Positions 48,201-54,340 of a DNA stretch of 64,000 nt are shown piece by piece. This DNA comes from Salisaeta longa DSM 21114 (lineage in GTDB: Bacteria; Bacteroidota; Rhodothermia; Rhodothermales; Salinibacteraceae), in contig NZ_ATTH01000001.1 of assembly GCF_000419585.1 (NCBI RefSeq), positions 2,006,005-2,070,004 of the forward strand, given 5' to 3'. Positions within the stretch are counted from its first letter, which is position 1, and each line of letters begins with the position of its first letter. A program made the position numbers and the translations under genes. The notes beneath the pieces are model-generated. The model saw nothing but the letters and a program-made list of their open reading frames with translations. It was not told where the DNA came from and ran no database searches.

Positions 48201-48399
48201 GTACGCGTAGGCTGTAGGTGCCGCGGGCGCTCGTGGCCGTGCCAATTTGCGTTCCGGCTACCACGACGGTGGCGCCAGCTAGTGGGCGCCCGTTCTCGCC
48301 GTCGGTTACCGTTCCGCGTACCGTGCGATCGCGCTCCTGAGCCAACGCCGGCAGGGTGCAAAGGAAGAAGAGGGGTAAAAGGAGTATCGCTCGTCTCAT
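45262..48399 (-). CDS. SusC/RagA-family TonB-linked outer-membrane transporter
   Basis: A 1045-residue protein with signal peptide (ending LPALAQ), a carboxypeptidase-like regulatory domain (VRGTVTDGENGRPLAGATVVV), a plug carrying the SusC hallmark YGARASNGVVLITTKSG, and a 22-strand beta-barrel. It imports the ligand of its SusD partner using TonB energy. No glycoside hydrolase, peptidase or sensor is encoded nearby, so the substrate is unknown. LacI-type palindromes lie 160-195 bases upstream. Start at 48399 begins the signal peptide; the frame continues to 48501. Confidence 0.95.
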   Translation of the reverse strand: MRRAILLLPLFFLCTLPALAQERDRTVRGTVTDGENGRPLAGATVVVAGTQIGTATSARGTYSLRVPSSADSLRFSFVGYQTQTVALGNKRVINVTLQPDFRELDQIVKVGYGEQEQRSITGSIAQVSAQDIQNQPVNSFEEALQGQVAGVTITNGNGKLGQGIQVRIRGASSISASNEPLYVVDGIPLTTPNLSGNDAPTNPLAQLNVSDIKSIEILKDASAAAIYGARASNGVVLITTKSGVAGGGSEVTVNIQRTVSSPTNTVDMMNAQEYVSFYQEAAINRAEDEFAAGAFASREAAIAYWKDFVLETFYFDFFARGTNWREQQVDANWQDQAFRDDAGGFQADISARGGDADTRFYLSGTYNIQDGILIRDNYDKIAGRVNVDHTFNDRFNVGGKLSLTRVKHTRLPDDNQFSTPMQLIAQMPISPIYQPQTEGIATGPNGYLQQYVPTDDLNTETLYFNNLLYQGNVRYDTRIFRSIGSAFAEYSFLPTLKLRGQFGIDVLDQNEDQYFNSQVADNTGAARGLGVNAWDRVVNYNANAFLTYDRAFNGVHDVKGTVGTSIQAVQQDGSFVQGEQFPNDSFGQVNSAAEITGGGAYETGYSFLAYFARANYGYDDRYFLTLSGRYEGSSRFGANNRFGFFPAVSGGWVVSQESFFDVGAINYLKLRASYGLTGNASIGNFLTQALWGGLGYSGIPGTQPVQTPNPDLKWEQTAQLNTGINLGLFNDRITLEADYYRKETRDLLLGVNVPGTSGFLSRTVNLGNLQNWGIEALVETQNVQSSSFNWTSSINFALNRNKITDINGQVIEGGFVNRAVEGEPIGVFYTYEYAGVDPQTGDALYYVNERNANGDIVNPEATTTNPNEANRVVVGSPHPDFTGGVGNELSYKGFSLSFLFQFEYGKQVFDGGGTFKTSNARFLDNQLATQLDAWQEPGDQTDVPEARLFVNNGGTESSRFLYDASYLRLKNVTFAYNVPSRFLESVGLSRARVYVTGINLLTFTKYPWWDPEVNADFAAGNIGLGNEFYSAPQARSISGGLQFSF

Positions 48400-48560
48400 G
48401 GAAACGTATCGAAAGTCGTTAAACACACGGGCCCCCGCGGTGAACTGGAGTGTTCGGAGGCCCATGCAAATTGCGCACAGAAGCCTTCGGAACACAAGCA
48501 TAACACGGTAGGTGGCTTCACCCTACACATAATACAGACGAAACACAAGTCCTACGCGTT

Positions 48561-48593
48561 TGGAAGCGCTTTTAATCTTTGGAAGGGCTTCCA
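48561..48593 (-). promoter_or_regulatory. Two LacI-type palindromes upstream of susC
   Basis: TGGAAGCGCTTTTA (48561-48574) and TGGAAGGGCTTCCA (48580-48593) lie with centres 19 bases apart. The second is a perfect inverted repeat with a GG spacer and the first has a perfect AAGCGCTT core. Both resemble operators of LacI/CcpA-type regulators and lie 160-195 bases before the susC start, the likely promoter region of the susCD operon. The rest of the 363-base gap to the next gene shows nothing else clear. Confidence 0.5.
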
Positions 48594-48763
48594 GCCGTCC
48601 GTTACGGAACGAGCCCGCCGTGGTTGACAGCCCTCTCCGCAACGCCTAAGTTTTGTAGGCTCTGTCTGAAAAACTAGCCGTGTGAACACGCTGCCGGCTG
48701 GCCGGCCCGCGCGGATGCTTTCCTACCGAGCCACGTACGTTTTTCTGCCGAACCGTCCCCGCC

Positions 48764-49102
48764 ATGCCTGAGCACCCACCCCTCATTCCCGATCATCTGC
48801 TTCCGCGTGTTGCGCAGCGCCTCAAAATTATTGGGGAGCCGGTGCGCCTGGAGCTGCTGAACCTGCTGCGCGTGCATGGCGAGCTGAGCGTACAGGCGCT
48901 TGTGGATGCCTCCGGCCACCGGCAGGCGAATGTGAGCAAGCACCTGGGCATCATGATGCGCGAAGGCCTCGTGGCCCGCCGGAAAGAGGGGGTGCAGGCG
49001 TTTTACTCGCTGGATGACCCCAGCCTGCCGGGCCTTTGCGTGCTAGTGACCAACCAACTGCGGCAGGAAACCGACGCCAACGTATCGCCCACACCTTCCT
49101 GA
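48764..49102 (+). CDS. ArsR-like winged-helix regulator without metal ligands
   Basis: A 112-residue HTH protein of the ArsR type: LKIIGEPVRLELLNLL in helix 1-2, VDASGHRQANVSKHLGIMM as the recognition region, and a wing EGLVARRKEGVQAFYSL. Neither the alpha-3 cysteine motif nor the alpha-5 Asp/His set is present, so it likely responds to something other than metal. It is the first gene of a five-gene unit that ends in a signalling module, four bases before the next gene. Confidence 0.85.
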   Translation: MPEHPPLIPDHLLPRVAQRLKIIGEPVRLELLNLLRVHGELSVQALVDASGHRQANVSKHLGIMMREGLVARRKEGVQAFYSLDDPSLPGLCVLVTNQLRQETDANVSPTPS

Positions 49103-49106
49103 TGCC

Positions 49107-49361
49107 ATGCGTACCGCCGACGCCCGAACGCGCGCGGCCCTTGGGGTGCTTGCGCTAAGCGGCGCACTGCTGCTCAACTACCCGTTGCTTTCACTCGTTA
49201 ACCGCCCGCTGTACGTAGGCGGTGTGCCACTGCTGTACGTTGCCCTCTTTGTCATCTGGGCGGCACTCATTGGCGGCACCGCCTACCTGCTGCGCAAGCC
49301 CCCGCCGTCGCGCGACGACACGCCGCCCGCTCGTTCTCATCGGCCGCCGCCCTCGCCGTGA
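49107..49361 (+). CDS. Small two-helix membrane protein preceding the symporter-kinase
   Basis: An 84-residue protein with two predicted membrane helices (about 12-30 and 42-62: LYVALFVIWAALIGGTAYLL) and a proline-rich basic tail. The middle reads LLNYPLLSLVNRPLYVGGVPLLYV, a pattern like small proteins encoded beside sodium-symporter/kinase fusions. It overlaps the next gene by four bases (GTGA), so translation is coupled; it may be a subunit or stabiliser of that transporter. Confidence 0.75.
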   Translation: MRTADARTRAALGVLALSGALLLNYPLLSLVNRPLYVGGVPLLYVALFVIWAALIGGTAYLLRKPPPSRDDTPPARSHRPPPSP

Positions 49362-52105
49362 CGCCTGCTCTTGTCATCGGTCTGGCTGTGGGCTACGTGG
49401 GGCTGCTGTTTGCAGTGGCCTACGGCGCCGACCGCCGCGCGCGCTCCGGGCGCAGCGTGGTCAGTCATCCCGCGGTGTATACGCTTTCGATGGCCGTGTA
49501 CTGCACCGGGTGGACTTTCTTCGGCAGCGTGGGCCGCGCGGCCTCCGGCGGGGTCGAGTTTCTCACCATCTACCTCGGCCCCACCCTCCTCGCGGTGGGC
49601 GGCTGGGTGATCTGGCGCAAAATGATTCGCATCAGCACCCACCAACGCCTCACCTCGATCGCCGACTTTCTGGGCGCGCGCTACGGCAAGAGCGCCCGCC
49701 TCGCCAGCCTGGCTACCGTGGTGGCGGTGGTGGGCGTGGTGCCCTACATCGCCCTTCAGCTGAAAGCGGTAGCGGCCGGCTATGCGGCCCTCACCCAATT
49801 TCCCCACACGCCCCCGGCAGCCCCCAACGAGCCCTTTTACTTCGACACGGCGTTTTACTGCGCGCTGGCGCTTGCGGCTTTCACCATCTTGTTTGGCACC
49901 CGCCACCTGGATGTCACCGAGCGCCACGAGGGCTTGGTGGCTGCTATCGCCTTCGAGTCGGTTGTAAAGCTGGTGGCGTTTGTGGCCGTCGGCGTGTTCG
50001 TGACGTTTGGGCTGTACGACGGCTTCGGGGCCCTCTTTGAAGCGGGCGCCGCGGTGCCCTCCATCCGGGCCCTCTACACCATGGGTGCCGAAACGACCTA
50101 CGGCGACTGGTTTTGGCTTACCGGTCTGGCGTTGCTTGCGGTGTTGCTGCTGCCGCGCCAGTTTCAGGTGACCGTGGTCGAAAACACCGACGCCGACCAC
50201 GTGCGCACCGCTGCCTGGGGCTTTCCGCTGTACCTGCTGGTCATTAACCTGTTTGTGCTGCCTATTGCGGTGGCGGGCCAGTTGGCGTTCGGGCCGGGTG
50301 CCAATGCCGATATGTTCGTGCTTACGCTTCCGCTGGCCGAAGGCCAAACGGCCCTGGCCTTGCTGGCTTTTATTGGCGGCCTCTCGGCGGCTACGGGCAT
50401 GGTCATCGTGGAGGCTACGGCCCTTAGCACCATGATCTGCAACGACTTGGTGCTGCCGCTGCTGCTGCGCGTGCCGGCGTTTCAGATGGCGCGGCGGCGG
50501 CGCCTCACCGGCGTCATTCTGGGCATCCGGCGCGTGGCCATCCTGGCGGTGTTGCTGCTGGGCTACCTGTACGTCCGCTCGGTGGTGGGCACGTACGCGC
50601 TCGTGTCGATTGGCCTCATCTCGTTTGCTGCGGTGGCGCAGCTGGCGCCCGCGATGCTGGGCGGATTGTTTTGGACCGGCGGCACGCGCTACGGGGCCTT
50701 GGCGGGCCTCGCGGTGGGCTTTGGGCTGTGGGGTTACACCCTGCCGCTGCCCACACTGGCTGAGGCGGGCTGGCTCCCCCTCTCGTTTATTACGGACGGC
50801 CCCTGGGGCGTTGCGCTCCTCAAGCCGTACGCGCTGCTCGGCCTCGATACGATGGGTCACGTGCCGCACGCGCTGTTCTGGAGCCTCGGCCTCAACGCGC
50901 TGCTGTACGTGAGCGTGTCGATTGCCACGCGGCCCTCGGTGATGGAGCGCACCCAAGCCGAACGCTTCGTGCATGTGTTCGACTATGCCTCCGATGCGGG
51001 GCGCGCGGCGTGGCGGGGCACCGCTGCCGTCGCCGAGCTGCGGCGGCTGCTCCGGCGCTACCTGGGCTGGCGCGAGGCCGACCGCGTGCTGCACGAGTAT
51101 GCCGACCGGCACGGCCTGGCGCTTCGTGACCTCGACGAAGCCGACGAGGCCCTCGTCCACTTTGCCGAGCGCGTGCTGGCTGGCGTGCTGGGGGCCTCCT
51201 CGGCCCGCGTGGTCATTGCCTCGGTGGTGCGCGAACAGCCCCTCCGCATGGAGGAGGTGATCGACCTGCTCGACGAAGCCCAGCAGATGGTGGCGTACAA
51301 CCGCGAGCTGCAGCAAAAGCGCCACGCCCTGGAGCAGGCCACGCGGAAGTTGCAAGAAGCCAACGCCGAGCTGCGCGCCATCGACCGCCTCAAGGATGAC
51401 TTTGTGGCCACCGTCACGCATGAGCTGCGCACCCCGCTCACGGCCATCCGCGCCATCAGCGAAATTATGCACACGGCCGAGACGCTTGCCCCTGCGCAGC
51501 GGCAGCAGTTTGCCCACACCATCCTCCGCGAAACAGAACGCCTGACGCGGCTCGTAAACCAGGTGCTCGACCTGCAACGCCTGGATGCCGACGCGCCCCT
51601 GCCGGCTACGGTTGTGGACCTGAACGAAATAACCGCCGACGCGCTCGACGCGATGCGCGAAACGTTTGCACGGCGCAACATTGCGTGTGAGGTGACGCGC
51701 CCCGTGCAGCCTACGCCCGTCACCGGCGATGCCGACCAGCTGACGCAGGTGGTGCTCAACCTCCTCTCGAACGCTGCCAAGTTTGCCGACGACACCGCAC
51801 CGCACGTGGCCCTCCACCTTCGCGCGACGGGCGAGCACATCCAACTCGCCGTTACCGATAATGGCCCCGGCTTGCACCCCGACGACCAGGACGCGATCTT
51901 CCAGAAATTCCGTCAGGTGGAGCGTCGCGCCGGCACCCACGCGGGCAGCGGGCTGGGGCTGGCTATCACCCGCCAGATTGTGCACCGCCACACCGGCGAC
52001 GTATGGGTGGAAAGCACGCCCGGCCACGGCGCTACGTTTGTGGTACGCCTCCCCCAAGCCGCGTCGCACCGCGCCCCGTCTTCTGCCTCCCCAAGCCCTG
52101 CTTGA
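49358..52105 (+). CDS. Sodium:solute symporter-histidine kinase fusion (CbrA-like)
   Basis: A 915-residue hybrid sensor. Residues 1 to about 520 form a sodium:solute symporter domain with some 13 helices. A STAC-like linker follows (DRVLHEYADRHGLALRDLDEADEAL…), then a coiled coil and a histidine kinase: DHp box FVATVTHELRTPLTAI with the phospho-acceptor His, N-box VVLNLLSNAAKF, G1 DNGPGL and G2 GSGLGLAI. This is the architecture of CbrA/CrbS, which sense nutrients such as histidine or acetate. Start codon is GTG, overlapping the upstream gene. Its cognate response regulator is probably the receiver encoded next. Confidence 0.93.
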   Translation: MTPALVIGLAVGYVGLLFAVAYGADRRARSGRSVVSHPAVYTLSMAVYCTGWTFFGSVGRAASGGVEFLTIYLGPTLLAVGGWVIWRKMIRISTHQRLTSIADFLGARYGKSARLASLATVVAVVGVVPYIALQLKAVAAGYAALTQFPHTPPAAPNEPFYFDTAFYCALALAAFTILFGTRHLDVTERHEGLVAAIAFESVVKLVAFVAVGVFVTFGLYDGFGALFEAGAAVPSIRALYTMGAETTYGDWFWLTGLALLAVLLLPRQFQVTVVENTDADHVRTAAWGFPLYLLVINLFVLPIAVAGQLAFGPGANADMFVLTLPLAEGQTALALLAFIGGLSAATGMVIVEATALSTMICNDLVLPLLLRVPAFQMARRRRLTGVILGIRRVAILAVLLLGYLYVRSVVGTYALVSIGLISFAAVAQLAPAMLGGLFWTGGTRYGALAGLAVGFGLWGYTLPLPTLAEAGWLPLSFITDGPWGVALLKPYALLGLDTMGHVPHALFWSLGLNALLYVSVSIATRPSVMERTQAERFVHVFDYASDAGRAAWRGTAAVAELRRLLRRYLGWREADRVLHEYADRHGLALRDLDEADEALVHFAERVLAGVLGASSARVVIASVVREQPLRMEEVIDLLDEAQQMVAYNRELQQKRHALEQATRKLQEANAELRAIDRLKDDFVATVTHELRTPLTAIRAISEIMHTAETLAPAQRQQFAHTILRETERLTRLVNQVLDLQRLDADAPLPATVVDLNEITADALDAMRETFARRNIACEVTRPVQPTPVTGDADQLTQVVLNLLSNAAKFADDTAPHVALHLRATGEHIQLAVTDNGPGLHPDDQDAIFQKFRQVERRAGTHAGSGLGLAITRQIVHRHTGDVWVESTPGHGATFVVRLPQAASHRAPSSASPSPA

Positions 52106-52108
52106 CCC

Positions 52109-52477
52109 ATGGCGTACGTTCTCATCGTTGACGACGAGCCCAGCATTGTTTTGCCGCTGGAATACCTGATGCAACAGCACGGCCACGAGACGCACGTGCT
52201 TGCCGACGGCGCAGCGGTGCTTCCGGCCCTTGAGGAACGCCTGCCCGACCTGGTGCTGCTGGACGTGATGCTGCCCAACCAGGACGGCTACGCGTTGTGC
52301 GAGGCCATCCGAGCGCGCGCGGCCTGGGACGACCTAAAGATTGTCATGCTCACCGTCAAAAGCCGCGCTGCCGACCGCGAAAAGGGACGGGCCCTGGGCG
52401 CAGACGCCTACATCACCAAACCATTCAGCGTGGAAACCGTCGTAGCCACCGTACAGGAACAGCTCCGCGCTGCCTAG
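52109..52477 (+). CDS. Single-domain response regulator receiver
   Basis: A 122-residue CheY-like domain with no output part. The acidic pair is in LIVDDEPS, the phosphorylated Asp in LVLLDVMLPNQDG, the Thr in IVMLTVKS and the Lys in YITKPFS. It begins three bases after the symporter-kinase and is the likely phosphate acceptor. With no DNA-binding domain it must act through a partner, possibly the kinase-like protein that follows. Confidence 0.93.
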   Translation: MAYVLIVDDEPSIVLPLEYLMQQHGHETHVLADGAAVLPALEERLPDLVLLDVMLPNQDGYALCEAIRARAAWDDLKIVMLTVKSRAADREKGRALGADAYITKPFSVETVVATVQEQLRAA

Positions 52478-52484
52478 CCGACGT

Positions 52485-53468
52485 ATGCCCGTGTCTGCCA
52501 CAAACGATGCCCTTATCGATGCGCTGCTTTCGGCCGTGCCGAGGCCCGCGCTGTTGTGCACGCCGGCCGGCGACGTCGTAGCGTGCAATGCCGGGGCCAA
52601 GCGCCTCTTGGCGGGAACGAATGCCGCCGGGCCGCCGGGTGCCAACGTGCTCGATGACTGGCCGAGCGACGCCCTGCGCCAGGCGCTGCACGCTGCGCCC
52701 GATGCTCCTCCAACGGTTGTTGCGCTGTCCGACGCATCGGCCGATGATCTTGGGGCGCTTGTTGTGCAGCCCGCGCCGCCTTATGTGCTGCTGAGCGCCG
52801 CCCCGGAGGCCGCGCCGCCCCGCACCTCGCGCGTGCTGCGCGACCTTATCGAAGCCATGCGCGAGCCGCTGGCTAGCGTGCGCGCTGCCGTGGAGACGAT
52901 GACCCACTTCCCGTCGATTGACACGGCCGCCGCCACCCAATTTCTGCAGATTATCGAGGAGCAAACGGTGCGGCTCAGCGACCAACTGGAGGCCGCGGTG
53001 TCGGCCTACGCCGCGCACTATCGCGCCAGCACGTACCTCCAGCCCATGAACCTGCAGGCCCTGGCCGACCTCGTCGCGTCGGCCGGAGCTCCCGCGCCCC
53101 ACGCCATCCATCGGGCCGACGATGCACGCGTTGTGGTTGCGGTGCACCCTTCGACCTTTCCGCCGCTCGTCTCGTTTCTTGTGCGCCGCGTGCGGCACGC
53201 AACGCAATGCCCGAAGGTAACCTTGCACATCGTTCCGCGCGAGGCGACTGTCGCGCTTGACCTTCGCTGGACGGGGCCCGCCATCACCACGGCCCGCCTG
53301 CAGCGCTGGCACGGCAGCCCGCTTCCCACCGGCGATACGCTCGTAGAGCTGACGGTGCAGGACGTGCTGGACGACCACGAAGCGCAGCTGTGGCCCACCG
53401 CAAACGCTTCTACCGCGGCCGTGCGCCTGCTGCTGCCCACCGAGCGCGTCGCCCCCTCGCACACGTAG
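52485..53468 (+). CDS. Degenerate histidine-kinase-like protein with PAS-like start
   Basis: A 327-residue protein. Residues about 8-60 look like a small PAS domain (IDALLSAVPRPALLCTPAGDVVACN). A DHp-like helix follows in LIEAMREPLASVRAAVETM, aligned with HELRTPLTAIRA but with Glu where the phospho-acceptor His belongs. The later part has the spacing of a HATPase domain, but the N-box Asn is replaced (FLVRRVRHA) and the DNGPGI motif is broken (WTGPAITT). It is probably a kinase-derived sensor or scaffold without activity. It starts seven bases after the receiver gene. Confidence 0.65.
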   Translation: MPVSATNDALIDALLSAVPRPALLCTPAGDVVACNAGAKRLLAGTNAAGPPGANVLDDWPSDALRQALHAAPDAPPTVVALSDASADDLGALVVQPAPPYVLLSAAPEAAPPRTSRVLRDLIEAMREPLASVRAAVETMTHFPSIDTAAATQFLQIIEEQTVRLSDQLEAAVSAYAAHYRASTYLQPMNLQALADLVASAGAPAPHAIHRADDARVVVAVHPSTFPPLVSFLVRRVRHATQCPKVTLHIVPREATVALDLRWTGPAITTARLQRWHGSPLPTGDTLVELTVQDVLDDHEAQLWPTANASTAAVRLLLPTERVAPSHT

Positions 53469-53578
53469 CCACGCGTATTGCTCTCCCTATCTTGGCGTAC
53501 GGGTTGCATCTTAAACATTCAGTTATCTTTTTCATTAAGCAGCCATCACCTTTTCTGCTCAACAGGGTCCTCCATACG

Positions 53579-54151
53579 ATGCGTCTCATACTGCTTTTAG
53601 CTCTCCTCGTCGCTAGCATGGGCTGCCAACGCGGAAACGTAGCAGACGTGCAAGCGCGCGCCGACTCGCTCCAGGCGGCCAACGCGCAGTTGCAAGCAAC
53701 CGTGCAGCAACTGCGAAGTCAGGTCAGCCGGCTGCAGGCGGAGCCAGCGGCGGCCTCGCCCAGCAGCATCCAGCTCGAACCGGCCATCTACTTTCCGTCG
53801 GGCAGCGCCTGGCTGACGGACCGCGGGCGTGACGCGCTCGACCAGATTGCGCAACAGATCAAGTCGCAGTACCCGAATCGCGACTTCCGCATCAAAGGCT
53901 ATACCGACAGCATGCCAATCGGCGAAGCGCTGAAAGACACCTACCCCAGCAACTGGTATCTCTCGGCGCAGCGCGCGGCGGCAGTGGCGCACTACCTCGA
54001 CAAAGCGCACAACATCCAGACCCCTACGCTGGAAATTGGCGCCTACGGTCCGCAGCAACCGGTAGCCAGCAACGAGACGCCGACCGGGCGCCAGCAAAAC
54101 CGCCGTGTGGTGATTGTGATCGACGAGCCAGCCCCCGACCCGGGCGCGTAG
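53579..54151 (+). CDS. OmpA-like peptidoglycan-binding lipoprotein
   Basis: A 190-residue protein with a short signal and a lipobox-like ASMGC, a coiled-coil stretch (residues about 27-55: VQARADSLQAANAQLQATV) and a C-terminal OmpA domain. The OmpA-C features are the FPSGSAWLTDRGRDALDQIA start, FRIKGYTDSMPIGEAL, LSAQRAAAVAHYL and GRQQNRRVVIVI. It would anchor the outer membrane to peptidoglycan. The frame begins earlier (53390), inside the previous gene, but ATG 53579 starts the signal. Confidence 0.88.
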   Translation: MRLILLLALLVASMGCQRGNVADVQARADSLQAANAQLQATVQQLRSQVSRLQAEPAAASPSSIQLEPAIYFPSGSAWLTDRGRDALDQIAQQIKSQYPNRDFRIKGYTDSMPIGEALKDTYPSNWYLSAQRAAAVAHYLDKAHNIQTPTLEIGAYGPQQPVASNETPTGRQQNRRVVIVIDEPAPDPGA

Positions 54152-54340
54152 CGGTGCGAATGCGTCCGAAACGAGCACTGCGCTGAAGGTCGTAAGGCCC
54201 GCCCTGACGCCGCACAGCGCGCCTGCGGTATTCTCTGCCGATCTTTTCACGCCGCCCGCGGCACGCGCGGGGCGATACGTCGTAGAGCACTCCTAGCGCT
54301 TTTGCTCTATGCTCGCTCCGTTCCGTTTGCTGTACGGCCC

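Noticed and set aside
49337-52195. A 952-residue open frame on the minus strand across the symporter-kinase gene
   Set aside because: It is antisense to a gene with full family motifs; its composition (Arg, Gly, His, Ala) is typical of a shadow frame in high-GC DNA.
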